Shown here piece after piece: positions 17,482 to 25,941 of a stretch of DNA of 64,000 nucleotides. The notes under the pieces are model-generated. The model did no database searches and was not told where the DNA came from. It saw only the letters and a list, made by a program, of their open reading frames with translations. Origin of the DNA: Rhodopseudomonas palustris (GTDB lineage: Bacteria; Pseudomonadota; Alphaproteobacteria; Rhizobiales; Xanthobacteraceae); the NCBI RefSeq assembly GCF_013415845.1, contig NZ_CP058907.1, forward strand, positions 4,526,001 through 4,590,000. The letters are read 5' to 3'. The translations under genes were made by a program, and so were the position numbers. How positions within the stretch are numbered: the stretch's first letter is position 1; every line of letters starts with the position of its first letter.

Positions 17482-18192
17482 ATGGCGACGATCGACACTT
17501 CCATGGTTGCGAAACTGCCGCTGTTTGCCGGGCTGAGCCGGGCAGAGCTCGACGCCGTGCTGAAGGAAGCGCAGTCGATCCGGGTTCCCAAGAACGGCCA
17601 TGTGTTCGAACAGGGAGAGGACGCCCATTCGTTCTTCGTGCTGTTGCACGGCCACGTTCGCGCCAGCAAAGTGACGCCGGCCGGCGAGCAGATCGTGGTG
17701 CGCTACGTCGCGCCCGGCGAGACGCTCGGCGTGGCGATGGCGATCGGTCTCAACCGCTATCCGGCGACCGCCACCGCGGTCGACGATTCGATCGTGCTGG
17801 CGTGGCCGACCGCGGCCTGGCCACGGCTGGTCGAGCAGTATCTGGCGCTTGCCACCAACACGCTGCGCACCGTCGGCGGTCGGCTGCAGGAGACGCATTC
17901 CCGGGTGGTCGAGATGTCGACCCAGCAGGTCGAGCAGCGCGTCGCCCATGCGCTGCTGCGGCTCGCCAAGCAGAGCGGCCGCAAGGTCGAGAACGGCGTG
18001 CAGATCGATTTCCCGATCAGCCGGCAGGACATCGCGCAGATGACCGGCACCACCCTGCACACCGTCAGCCGGCTGTTGTCGGGCTGGGAGCAGAAGGGCC
18101 TGATCGAAAGCGGCCGGCAGAAGATCGTACTGCGCGAGCCGCATCAGCTCGTGGTGCTGGCCGATCAGGCGCCCGACGACAAGACCTCCTGA
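17482..18192 (+). CDS. nnrR: Crp/Fnr-family regulator, NnrR-like
   Basis: This 236-residue protein has a cyclic-nucleotide-type sensor domain (about 12-125), a long dimer helix and a winged HTH (about 165-225) with recognition segment TGTTLHTVSRLLSGWEQ. It has no cysteine at all, so it cannot bind an FNR-type iron-sulfur cluster. That fits NnrR/DNR proteins, which control denitrification genes in response to nitric oxide. The nirK gene 430 bases downstream and a TTG-N8-CAA box between them support the call. Its 3' end overlaps the convergent DUF1858 gene by 28 bases. Confidence 0.85.
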   Translation: MATIDTSMVAKLPLFAGLSRAELDAVLKEAQSIRVPKNGHVFEQGEDAHSFFVLLHGHVRASKVTPAGEQIVVRYVAPGETLGVAMAIGLNRYPATATAVDDSIVLAWPTAAWPRLVEQYLALATNTLRTVGGRLQETHSRVVEMSTQQVEQRVAHALLRLAKQSGRKVENGVQIDFPISRQDIAQMTGTTLHTVSRLLSGWEQKGLIESGRQKIVLREPHQLVVLADQAPDDKTS

Positions 18193-18389
18193 GACTTCGC
18201 CACCGCTTTACGCAGCGCCGCGAGAAACGGCGCCTCGGCGATGCCATGCTCGTGGCAGGAATCCTCGATCGTGTGAAACGTCGCGATCGGGCAGCCAACG
18301 CAGGCGAGCTTGAAATCCAGGAACACCCGGATCGTCGCCGGCCATCGGCGCATCACGTCTTCGACTACGAGGGTGCGGTCAATCGACAT
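18165..18389 (-). CDS. DUF1858 small redox-disulfide protein
   Basis: This 74-residue protein carries a CVGC motif (C30, C33) in the context LDFKLACVGCPIATFHT, the mark of DUF1858 proteins that occur beside hybrid cluster proteins and denitrification genes. A single-domain protein of this sort may act as a thiol switch or metal chaperone. I chose ATG 18389 (MSIDRTLVVEDVM) over a longer frame. It is divergent from nirK, and both could use the FNR/NnrR-type box at 18439-18452. Confidence 0.85.
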   Translation of the reverse strand: MSIDRTLVVEDVMRRWPATIRVFLDFKLACVGCPIATFHTIEDSCHEHGIAEAPFLAALRKAVAKSQEVLSSGA

Positions 18390-18438
18390 TGTCGTCTCCG
18401 TTGACCCGCCACGCTGACGCCCGGGGCGACTGCGTTCT

Positions 18439-18452
18439 TTGTCGCGCAACAA
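18439..18452. promoter_or_regulatory. FNR/NnrR-type box between DUF1858 gene and nirK
   Basis: The sequence TTG-TCGCGCAA-CAA fits the TTG-N8-CAA core of Crp/Fnr sites. It lies 50 bases upstream of the DUF1858 start codon and 175 bases upstream of nirK, and could serve the divergent genes. The 14-bp half-site spacing is right, but the inner bases of the consensus are absent. Confidence 0.45.
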
Positions 18453-18626
18453 CGTTTCGGTGGGTTCCTACACCTCGTAGTTGTCACATCCAACGAATGG
18501 CGGATGCGGGTGCCCCCGTAGTTGAAAGGTATTCATCTCCGAGCTTGTGCTGGGACAAACAGCGGCGGCGCGGCAGGAGCATGGTTGCGCCAGCCGAGTT
18601 TCAATCCAGCCGCAAGGACCTCTACT

Positions 18627-19739
18627 ATGATGACCCGCCGAGATACTCTGCTGAGCGCCGCCGTCACCGCACTGTTACTCAGCGCGCCGACCGTGGCAGC
18701 AGCAGCCGCTGAAGACGATGTCTCGAAGCTGCCGCGCCAGAAGATCGAACTGGTCGCACCTCCGTTCGTGCACGCGCATCAGCAGGCCACCAAGGACGGC
18801 CCCAAGGTCGTCGAATTCAAGATGGTGGTGCAGGAAAAGGAAGTGGTGATCGACGAAGACGGCACCAAATTCCAGGCGATGACCTTCAACGGCTCGATGC
18901 CCGGACCGCTGATGGTGGTGCACGAGGGCGACTACGTCGAACTGACGTTGGTCAATCCCGCCAGCAACACCATGCCGCACAACATCGACTTCCACGCCTC
19001 GACCGGCGCACTGGGCGGTGGCGCGCTGACGCTGATCAATCCCGGCGAACAGGTTGTGCTGCGCTTCAAGGCAGATCGCTCCGGCGTGTTCGTGTATCAC
19101 TGCGCCCCGGGCGGCAACATGATCCCGTGGCACGTCGTCTCCGGCATGAACGGCGCCATCATGGTGCTGCCGCGTGACGGCCTAAAGGATCGGAGCGGCA
19201 AGCCCCTACGGTACGACCGGGTCTATTACATCGGCGAGCAGGACATGTACGTGCCGAAGGATCCGAACGGCAAATACAAGGCCTATGCGTCGCCGGCCGA
19301 ATCCTACGTCGACACGGCCGAGGTGATGCGCAAGCTGATCCCGACCCATGTCGTATTCAACGGCAAGGTCGGAGCGCTAACCGGCAAGAACGCGATGCCC
19401 GCCAAGGTCGGCGAGACCGTGCTGATCGTGCATTCGCAGGCCAACCGCGACACCCGCCCGCACCTGATCGGCGGTCACGGCGACTACGTCTGGGAGACCG
19501 GCAAGTTCGCCAATCCGCCGGAGACCAATCTGGAGACCTGGTTCATTCGCGGCGGTTCGGCCGGTGCTGCGCTCTACACTTTCAAGCAGCCCGGCGTTTA
19601 CGCCTACCTCAACCACAATCTGATCGAAGCGATCGAGCTCGGCGCCACCGCGCACTTCAAGGTCGACGGCAAGTGGAACGACGATCTGATGAAGCAGGTC
19701 AGCGCACCCGGCCCGATCCCGGGCGGTCCGACCAACTAA
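18627..19739 (+). CDS. nirK: Copper-containing nitrite reductase
   Basis: This 370-residue periplasmic enzyme reduces nitrite to nitric oxide. A Tat-type signal ([11 protein letters not shown]) precedes the first cupredoxin domain. The copper ligand pattern is complete: MPHNIDFH supplies type 1 and type 2 histidines, VYHC gives the type 2 His and type 1 Cys, PWHVVSGM supplies the remaining type 1 His and Met, and the second domain has [13 protein letters not shown] at 18614-18618 supports ATG 18627. nirV follows after a short repeat-containing gap. Confidence 0.97.
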   Translation: MMTRRDTLLSAAVTALLLSAPTVAAAAAEDDVSKLPRQKIELVAPPFVHAHQQATKDGPKVVEFKMVVQEKEVVIDEDGTKFQAMTFNGSMPGPLMVVHEGDYVELTLVNPASNTMPHNIDFHASTGALGGGALTLINPGEQVVLRFKADRSGVFVYHCAPGGNMIPWHVVSGMNGAIMVLPRDGLKDRSGKPLRYDRVYYIGEQDMYVPKDPNGKYKAYASPAESYVDTAEVMRKLIPTHVVFNGKVGALTGKNAMPAKVGETVLIVHSQANRDTRPHLIGGHGDYVWETGKFANPPETNLETWFIRGGSAGAALYTFKQPGVYAYLNHNLIEAIELGATAHFKVDGKWNDDLMKQVSAPGPIPGGPTN

Positions 19740-19771
19740 GACGCCACGTTTCCGAGGCTCACGTTTGTGAG

Positions 19772-19782
19772 CCCCCCCCCCC
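19772..19782 (+). repeat. 11-base C homopolymer between nirK and nirV
   Basis: Eleven consecutive C residues lie 33-43 bases after the nirK stop codon and directly before a palindromic repeat. Tracts of this length are prone to slippage and to sequencing error. It is not inside a coding region. Confidence 0.9.
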
Positions 19783-19789
19783 TCTTCTC

Positions 19790-19870
19790 CGTCATTGCAA
19801 GGAGCGAAGCGACGAAGCAGTCCAGTCCAGTGCTCGGAGCTGGATTGCTTCGCTTCGCTCGCGATGACGG
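19790..19870. repeat. Palindromic intergenic repeat, family A, copy 1
   Basis: An imperfect palindrome of about 80 bases begins CGTCATTGC and ends GCGATGACGG, with arms containing GGAGCGAAGCGACGAAGCA and TGGATTGCTTCGCTTCGCTC. It separates nirK from nirV. Related copies lie at 34241-34331 and 55544-55630. Confidence 0.85.
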
Positions 19871-19919
19871 GGTGAGATCATCCACGAATGAGCAACAACC
19901 CCAACCCCACCGAACTCCC

Positions 19920-20801
19920 ATGCTGCTCGCCTTCAAAGCCAAGATCGCTCTCGCTGCCCTCGCCGGCTTCGCCACGCCGTTGGTGGTGACGCCGCTGGTG
20001 ATCGGCCATGGCGACGCCGCGCTCGACGGCCAGCAGGCGATGGTCGAGATCGCGCCGGGTGCGATGGACTACCGGCTGCCCGGCGAATTCACCCGCGATG
20101 GCCGGCAGATCGAGGCCCCGCGAACCAAACTGCAGTTCGACCGCCCGCTGTCGATCATGCTGCATCAAGTCAGTGCGGCGGACTATCAACTCTGCGTCGA
20201 TGATGGCGCCTGTCATCCGATGCTGGCCGATACCGCGGTTCGCGCCGACCGGCCCGCCGTGCAGGTCTCATGGCAGGACGCCACCACCTACGCCGACTGG
20301 CTGTCGCGCAAGACCGGCGCACACTACCGCCTGCCGACCGACGCCGAATGGGCATTTGCGGCGGGCAGCAAGTTCAAGGATGACGGGCTCGCCTTGGACA
20401 GCGACGATCCGTCGGTGCGCTGGATCGCGCGCTATGAGCGCGAATCCGATCGCGACAATCTGTCGGCCGCGCTACGTAGCTTCGGCGGCTTCGGCGCCAA
20501 CGAGCGCGGGCTGCTCGATCTGTCCGGCAACGTCTGGGAATGGACCACCACCTGCTTCGACCGCAGCGCGATCGACGCGGCCGGCCGGCCACAGGCTCAG
20601 ACCGCCAATTGCGGCGTGCGGGTCGCCGAGGGGCTGCACCGCGCCTACGTCTCCGATTTCATCCGCGACGCCAAAGCTGGCGGCTGCTCGGCCGGCCTGC
20701 CGCCGATCCACCTCGGTTTTCGCCTGGTGCGCGAGCCGGCGGCGCCGCTCGCCCGGTTGCGGGGGCAACTGGACCGCGTGGTGACGGCGGCGGGGATTTG
20801 A
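19920..20801 (+). CDS. nirV: NirV, formylglycine-generating-enzyme-like protein
   Basis: This 293-residue protein has an N-terminal signal/anchor (about residues 5-30) and an FGE-sulfatase domain with RLPTDAEWAFAAG and LLDLSGNVWEWTTTCF. The nirV gene commonly follows nirK, and its product is thought to help mature or support nitrite reductase, although its reaction is unproven. The start at ATG 19920 gives MLLAFKAK. The gene is separated from nirK by a C tract and a palindromic repeat, so the two may be unequally expressed. Confidence 0.9.
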   Translation: MLLAFKAKIALAALAGFATPLVVTPLVIGHGDAALDGQQAMVEIAPGAMDYRLPGEFTRDGRQIEAPRTKLQFDRPLSIMLHQVSAADYQLCVDDGACHPMLADTAVRADRPAVQVSWQDATTYADWLSRKTGAHYRLPTDAEWAFAAGSKFKDDGLALDSDDPSVRWIARYERESDRDNLSAALRSFGGFGANERGLLDLSGNVWEWTTTCFDRSAIDAAGRPQAQTANCGVRVAEGLHRAYVSDFIRDAKAGGCSAGLPPIHLGFRLVREPAAPLARLRGQLDRVVTAAGI

Positions 20802-20827
20802 ACCGCGACCCAAGGCCGCGCAGGACA

Positions 20828-20841
20828 TTGACGCGCATCAA
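20828..20841. promoter_or_regulatory. FNR/FixK-like box before the nucleotide-salvage operon
   Basis: TTGAC-GCGC-ATCAA differs at one position from the FNR/FixK consensus TTGAT-N4-ATCAA. It is centred about 116 bases before the TTG start of the AMP-phosphorylase-like gene, so a class II promoter would begin near 20876. It suggests activation at low oxygen. Confidence 0.6.
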
Positions 20842-20950
20842 ATGGACCCGCGGGCCGAGCTTCTAGCCTCGGCCATCGCGTGTCCCGGCCCCCTCCGCTT
20901 CGCCACGCGCTCCTGAAGGCCGCCCGGCCGATGCGCGGAGTTGCGCTATT

Positions 20951-22495
20951 TTGAATGCTCCCGATCTCACCCGCCCGCCGCTGACGATCCGGCGGATCAG
21001 CCTCGACACCGGCCGCGAAAACGTCGCGGTGATTTCCCGCCGCTCGCGCGCCCTGCGCCCCGAGGTGTTTCGCGGCTTCAGCCGCGTCGAACTGCGCATC
21101 AACTCCAAGGTGCTGCTGGCGACGCTGATGATCACCGACGACGACGCGATGATCGGCCCCGACGAAGTCGGCCTGTCCGAGCCGGCGTTCCGCCGCTTCA
21201 ATGAGCCGGTCGGCAGTGCCGTGTCGGTGACGCCGGCGCGGTCGCCCGCAAGCCTCGACGCGGTACGCGCCAAAATCCAGGGCCACACCCTGTCGGCTGC
21301 GGAGATCACCGCGATCGTCGATGACCTCGCGCACTTCCGTTACTCCGACATGGAAATCGCCGCGTTCCTGATCAGCGCCGCGCGCTTCACCACGACCGAC
21401 GAACTGCTGGCGCTGGTCGGCGCGATGGCCTCGGTCGGTACCAAACTGACATGGGACACGCCGATCGTCGTCGACAAGCACTGCATCGGCGGCATTCCGG
21501 GCAACCGCACCACCATGATCGTGGTGCCGATCGTCGCCGCGCACGGACTGATGATTCCGAAGACCTCGTCGCGCGCCATCACCTCGCCGGCCGGCACCGC
21601 CGACACCATGGAACTGCTGGCGCGGGTCGATCTCGACGTCGAGCAGATGAAACAGGTGGTGCACGCCTGCGGCGGCTGTTTGGTGTGGGGCGGCCACGTC
21701 AACCTGTCGCCTGCCGACGACATCCTGATCTCGGTCGAGCGACCGCTCAGCCTCGACACGCCGGAGCAGATGGTCGCCTCGATCATGTCGAAGAAGCTCG
21801 CCGCCGGCTCGACCCGGCTGCTGATCGACTTCCCGGTCGGCCCGTCCGCCAAAGTCACCAACGCCAACGAGGCGATGCGGCTGCGCAAGCTGTTCGAGTT
21901 CGTCGGCGATCATTTCGGGATCAGCGTCGAGGTAGTCACCACCGACGGCCGTCAGCCGATCGGCCGCGGCATCGGCCCGGTGCTGGAAGCCCGCGACGTG
22001 ATGGCGGTTCTGGGCAACGAGCCGGGCGCGCCCGCTGACTTGCGCGAAAAATCGCTGCGGCTCGCTGCGCATCTGCTTGAATACGACCCTAAACTCCGCG
22101 GCGGCACCGGTTATGCCCGCGCCAAGGAGCTGCTCGACAGCGGGGCCGCGCTGAAGAAGATGCAGCAGATCATCGACGCGCAGGGGCCTTCGCCGTGTCC
22201 GGCCGAACTCGGCAGCTACGCCGCCGATGTGCTGGCTGCCGCCGATGGCGTGGTCAACGGCATCGACTGTCTGCGCATCAACCGGCTCGCCCGCAGCGCC
22301 GGCGCGCCGGTCGCCAAGGGCGCCGGCATCGATCTGTTCAAGAAGATCGGCGACCGCGTCGAAAAGGGCGAGCCACTGTATCGGGTGTATGCGTCCGACC
22401 GCTCCGAATTCGATCTGGCGCTGGCAGCCGCACAGGCGGAGTCCGGCTTCGCGATCAATCATCACACGCCCGCCGACGTGGATCTGGTGTCGTGA
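20951..22495 (+). CDS. AMP/thymidine phosphorylase-family protein (archaeal AMP phosphorylase type)
   Basis: This 514-residue protein belongs to the thymidine phosphorylase superfamily but has the N-terminal extension (about 1-90) seen in archaeal AMP phosphorylases. The catalytic core has [15 protein letters not shown] near residue 176, then [20 protein letters not shown] and [15 protein letters not shown]. Archaeal homologues phosphorolyse AMP, CMP and UMP to base plus ribose 1,5-bisphosphate. Activity on NMPs rather than thymidine is inferred. The start is TTG 20951 with GGAG about ten bases upstream. Its stop overlaps the GTG of the next gene. Confidence 0.85.
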   Translation: MNAPDLTRPPLTIRRISLDTGRENVAVISRRSRALRPEVFRGFSRVELRINSKVLLATLMITDDDAMIGPDEVGLSEPAFRRFNEPVGSAVSVTPARSPASLDAVRAKIQGHTLSAAEITAIVDDLAHFRYSDMEIAAFLISAARFTTTDELLALVGAMASVGTKLTWDTPIVVDKHCIGGIPGNRTTMIVVPIVAAHGLMIPKTSSRAITSPAGTADTMELLARVDLDVEQMKQVVHACGGCLVWGGHVNLSPADDILISVERPLSLDTPEQMVASIMSKKLAAGSTRLLIDFPVGPSAKVTNANEAMRLRKLFEFVGDHFGISVEVVTTDGRQPIGRGIGPVLEARDVMAVLGNEPGAPADLREKSLRLAAHLLEYDPKLRGGTGYARAKELLDSGAALKKMQQIIDAQGPSPCPAELGSYAADVLAAADGVVNGIDCLRINRLARSAGAPVAKGAGIDLFKKIGDRVEKGEPLYRVYASDRSEFDLALAAAQAESGFAINHHTPADVDLVS

Positions 22496-23403
22496 GTGTC
22501 GCCCTCCGCTATCTGGACTCGGCTGCGGACGATGCAATCCGGCTCGCGGCACGGCTCGGCGTGCCTTCGCACCTGATCACGCAGCACCGCTTTCCGGACG
22601 GCGAGATCGCCGTCAATGTCGGGCCCAGCGCAGAAACCACGATCCTGTATCTGCCGCTCGACCAGCCCAACGACAAGCTGGTGACCATCCTGTTCGCCGC
22701 CGAAGCGCTGCGCCGCGAAGGCTGCAACCGGTTGGTGCTGCTGGCGCCGTATCTCTGCTACATGCGCCAGGACGTGGCATTTCATCCTGGCGACGCGATC
22801 AGCCAGAAGGCGATGGGCCGGTTGCTCGCTGGGCTGGTCGACCGCGTCATCACGGTCGATCCGCATCTGCATCGCACGCCGCGGCTCGGCGATGTGTTCC
22901 CAGGTATCGCGGCGGATGAGCTGTCGGCGATGCCGGCGATCGCCGCGGCGCTGCGCGGTACGCTCGATCCAGACACCGTCGTGATCGGGCCCGACTCTGA
23001 ATCCCAGCAATGGGTCGATGCGCTGGCCAAACTGATCGGCACGCGATCGGCGGTGGCGCAGAAGATCCGCCATGGCGATCGGTCGGTCGAAATCGCGTTT
23101 GGCGATGCGAGCGCAATCGCGGGACGGCCGGCACTGCTGGTCGACGATATCGTTTCCTCTGGCGGCACGCTGATCGCCTGCACCCGTGCGCTGCTCGGCG
23201 CCGGCGCAACGTCAGTCGATGCGGTGATCACTCACGCGCTTTTCCCGCCTGCGATGCTGCGCGACTTCGCCGCCGCCGGCATCCGCAGCATCCGCTCCAC
23301 CCACACCGTGCAGCACCCGACCAACGCGATCACGCTCGACGATCTGTTCGTCGAGGCGCTGCGGGGCGAGATCGGCACGACCTTCAAGGAGACCCGCGCA
23401 TGA
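22492..23403 (+). CDS. Ribose-phosphate pyrophosphokinase-like protein
   Basis: This 303-residue protein is homologous to PRPP synthase. It has a phosphoribosyltransferase PRPP loop [11 protein letters not shown] near residues 217-227, the substrate loop [15 protein letters not shown] and DPHLHRTP. It is shorter than E. coli Prs (315) and its RQD loop resembles archaeal forms, so it may differ in substrate from the housekeeping enzyme. GTG 22492 overlaps the upstream stop, and its own stop overlaps the next ATG (ATGA). It probably supplies or consumes PRPP together with the phosphorylase. Confidence 0.87.
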   Translation: MSVALRYLDSAADDAIRLAARLGVPSHLITQHRFPDGEIAVNVGPSAETTILYLPLDQPNDKLVTILFAAEALRREGCNRLVLLAPYLCYMRQDVAFHPGDAISQKAMGRLLAGLVDRVITVDPHLHRTPRLGDVFPGIAADELSAMPAIAAALRGTLDPDTVVIGPDSESQQWVDALAKLIGTRSAVAQKIRHGDRSVEIAFGDASAIAGRPALLVDDIVSSGGTLIACTRALLGAGATSVDAVITHALFPPAMLRDFAAAGIRSIRSTHTVQHPTNAITLDDLFVEALRGEIGTTFKETRA

Positions 23404-25028
23404 GCGTCACCATCCGATTCTGCGGCGCTGCGCGCACCGTCACCGGCTCCTGCTATCTGTTCGAGACCAAGGGCAAGCGCTTCCTGGTCGATTGCGGCCT
23501 GTTCCAGGGCCACAAGACGCTGAAGGAACTGAACTACGGCGCATTTCCGTTCCGCCCCTCCGAGATCGACGCGGTGCTGCTGACGCACGCGCATATCGAT
23601 CATTGCGGCCTGCTGCCGAAGCTGGTGCGCGAGGGCTTCAAGGGACGAATCCTGGCGACGCGGGGCACCATTGATCTGTGCTCCTACATGCTGCCCGACG
23701 CCGGCAGCATCCAGGAGTCCGAAGTAATGATGCTTAACCGTCGCAACGCCGCGCGCGGCAAGCCCGAGGTCAGTCCGATCTACACCCAGGCCGACGCGAT
23801 CGCGACGCTGTCGTCGTTCTATCCGGTCGATTACCAGAGCTGGGTCAACGTGCTTCCCGGCGTGCGCGCAAGGTTCTGGAACGCCGGCCATCTGCTCGGA
23901 TCGGCCTCGATCGAAATCGAGATCGACGGCGAAGGCCGCTCGTCGTCGGCGCTGCGCCTGCTCGCCTCCGGCGATATCGGCCCCGACGGCAAGCTGCTGC
24001 AGCCCGATCCGGAAGCGCCGGCGCATTTCGACTACGTGATCTGCGAGTCGACCTATGGCGACCGCGTGCGCGAGCCGACGTCGCCGAAGCTCCGCCACGA
24101 GCGGCTCGCCGCCGAAGTCAACGCCGCGGCGGCGGCGCGCGGCGCACTGGTGATTCCGGCATTCGCTGTCGAGCGCACCCAGGAACTGATCGTCGACCTG
24201 ATCGACCTGATGGAAAAGGGCACGATCCCGAGCGCGCCGATCTTCCTGGATTCGCCGCTGGCGATCCGCGCCACCGAAGTGTTCCGCCGCCACGCCGCCG
24301 ATCTCGATGAAGATGTCGATGTCGAGCGGCTGCTGGCCTCGCCGCATCTGCGCTTCACCGAGACGGTGGAAGAGAGCAAAGCGATCGCCAAGCTGAATGG
24401 CTTTCACATCATCATCGCCGCCAGCGGCATGTGCGATGCCGGCCGCATCCGCCATCATCTCAAGCGCTGGCTGTGCCGCTCCACCGGCACCGTGCTGCTG
24501 GTCGGGTATCAGGCCAACGGCACGCTCGGCCGCTTCCTCGAAGAAGGCGCCAAGGCGGTGCGGATCATGGGGGAGGAAGTCCGCGTCAAAGCCAAGATCC
24601 GCCGCATCGACGATTACTCCGGCCATGCCGACGCCGGCGAACTGACACGCTGGATCACCGAACGCCGGCCAATCGATCGCGGGCTGTTTCTCGCGCATGG
24701 TGAGGAAACGGCGATCGCCGCATTGGCCGAGCGGCTCGGCGGCGGCGTGCTGCCGGCAGCGAAGATCTTTCAGCCGTTGCTCGACGACGTGTACGAGCTC
24801 GCCGCACCGGTTCCGACCGCGCTCGACGGCAAGCATCGCCGGCGGCTCGAGCCCGAATCGGTGGTCAAGCTCGACTGGCACAACGAGATGTCGAAGCTGC
24901 TGCTCGATATCAACGCCAGCGTCGAAGCGGCGGCCGACGAGCGCGCGCGCAGCGTGATCATTCGCCGCCTGCGCCGCGCGCTTGATGAGAACGGCAATGG
25001 CAACGGCGCGCATGCGGCGCGGCGCTAG
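23400..25028 (+). CDS. Beta-CASP metallo-beta-lactamase-fold hydrolase (RNase-type)
   Basis: This 542-residue protein has the HTHAHIDHCGLLP metal-binding motif (H63, H65, D67, H68), a later NAGHLLGSAS motif, and the beta-CASP insert with IPAFAVERTQELI and IIIAASGMCDAGRI. It ends with the DDYSGHADAGEL histidine motif. Such enzymes are usually RNA endonucleases/exonucleases of the CPSF/RNase J superfamily. It is the last gene of the three-gene overlapping operon. A Gly/Asn-rich tail closes it. The role in this operon (releasing nucleotides from RNA) is inferred. Confidence 0.9.
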   Translation: MSVTIRFCGAARTVTGSCYLFETKGKRFLVDCGLFQGHKTLKELNYGAFPFRPSEIDAVLLTHAHIDHCGLLPKLVREGFKGRILATRGTIDLCSYMLPDAGSIQESEVMMLNRRNAARGKPEVSPIYTQADAIATLSSFYPVDYQSWVNVLPGVRARFWNAGHLLGSASIEIEIDGEGRSSSALRLLASGDIGPDGKLLQPDPEAPAHFDYVICESTYGDRVREPTSPKLRHERLAAEVNAAAAARGALVIPAFAVERTQELIVDLIDLMEKGTIPSAPIFLDSPLAIRATEVFRRHAADLDEDVDVERLLASPHLRFTETVEESKAIAKLNGFHIIIAASGMCDAGRIRHHLKRWLCRSTGTVLLVGYQANGTLGRFLEEGAKAVRIMGEEVRVKAKIRRIDDYSGHADAGELTRWITERRPIDRGLFLAHGEETAIAALAERLGGGVLPAAKIFQPLLDDVYELAAPVPTALDGKHRRRLEPESVVKLDWHNEMSKLLLDINASVEAAADERARSVIIRRLRRALDENGNGNGAHAARR

Positions 25029-25207
25029 CCCCGCTATGAATCGAACCTCATGGTCTGAATACCATTAGAGCAAGGTTTGATTCACTCTCGGCATTAGAAC
25101 ACCGCCGCGCCGGCGGATCGCGCGATTCGCTTGCAGCTATTCGAATTGCATTCCCCCGAGGGCTGTGTGCTAGACTATCTCGCATGTGCACAATCCGGGG
25201 GACGCTC

Positions 25208-25417
25208 GTGAGTGCGAACTATCATGTCGCCGAAGGCGACCAGAACGCGCTTGGTCAGTATCTGGTCGCCCGGGCGACCAGCTGCAGTGCCGATCGACGT
25301 CCGCACCTGAAGATCGCCTGCATCCATTGTGGCGCCGAATACGTCGCCGCCGAAGTCAATTTTCATGCGTGTAAATGCCCGTCCTGCCAGAACGGTGCCG
25401 GCAACCTGCTGCTCTGA
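25208..25417 (+). CDS. Small zinc-ribbon protein
   Basis: This 69-residue protein has two cysteine knuckles: CIHC near residues 38-41 and a later CKCPSC, in the arrangement of a zinc ribbon. I chose GTG 25208 because GGGGGA lies seven bases upstream; an in-frame ATG at 25184 would add eight residues. The upstream TAGACTAT near 25171 may be a -10 element. It could bind nucleic acid or another protein, but no family is recognised. Confidence 0.6.
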   Translation: MSANYHVAEGDQNALGQYLVARATSCSADRRPHLKIACIHCGAEYVAAEVNFHACKCPSCQNGAGNLLL

Positions 25418-25440
25418 AGCCGTTGCCGCGCCGGCCGCTG

Positions 25441-25839
25441 TCAGCCCGGCGCGCGATACGCATACGCCTCCTGCGTGACCCCGCCATAGCCATAGGCTGC
25501 CGCCCGGCAGTCGATGATGTGGATGTTCGAGTGCGGATGCAGGTCGCCGATCAGCTCTGACAGCAGTGCGAACGCCTCGCGGTGATACGCCGCCTTCTCC
25601 ACCTTGGTATTGGTCTCGTCGGTGATGGTAACCTCGAGCTTGAACGCATTCTTGCGCCAGGCGCTGAGCGCACGGCCGGCGATGAACCACTGATCGGCCG
25701 GATGATGGCGGATGAACACCGCCGTCCGATCGAGCTCCTTGCGCAGCACGCGGCAGGTGAGTTCGGCGACCGCGGCGGCGAGCCGTCCGGTCAACGCCGG
25801 GTCGAGGGGGATTGAAACCGTCAGTGTGATGCCGGGCAT
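25441..25839 (-). CDS. Tautomerase-family protein (4-oxalocrotonate tautomerase-like)
   Basis: This 132-residue protein begins MPGITLTV, so removal of Met would expose the catalytic N-terminal proline of this superfamily. Two beta-alpha-beta halves are visible, with FIRHHPADQWFIAGRAL and NIHIIDCRAAAYGYGG. ATG 25839 is therefore chosen although the frame stays open far upstream across the LysR gene. It is divergent from that LysR gene and is its likely target. The substrate is unknown. Confidence 0.8.
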   Translation of the reverse strand: MPGITLTVSIPLDPALTGRLAAAVAELTCRVLRKELDRTAVFIRHHPADQWFIAGRALSAWRKNAFKLEVTITDETNTKVEKAAYHREAFALLSELIGDLHPHSNIHIIDCRAAAYGYGGVTQEAYAYRAPG

Positions 25840-25941
25840 GTCCGCTGCTTTCCGGTGGTGGATGTCGATGCCGATCATGCCGTGGCTCTTCCCTCCTGAA
25901 AAACGGGAAGATACGATACGATCCATCTGGTTTTCGGGTGG

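Noticed and set aside
19767-19919. N-terminal extension of nirV through the C tract and repeat
   Set aside because: The open frame continues upstream only by chance across a homopolymer and a palindromic repeat; a signal-peptide start lies at 19920.
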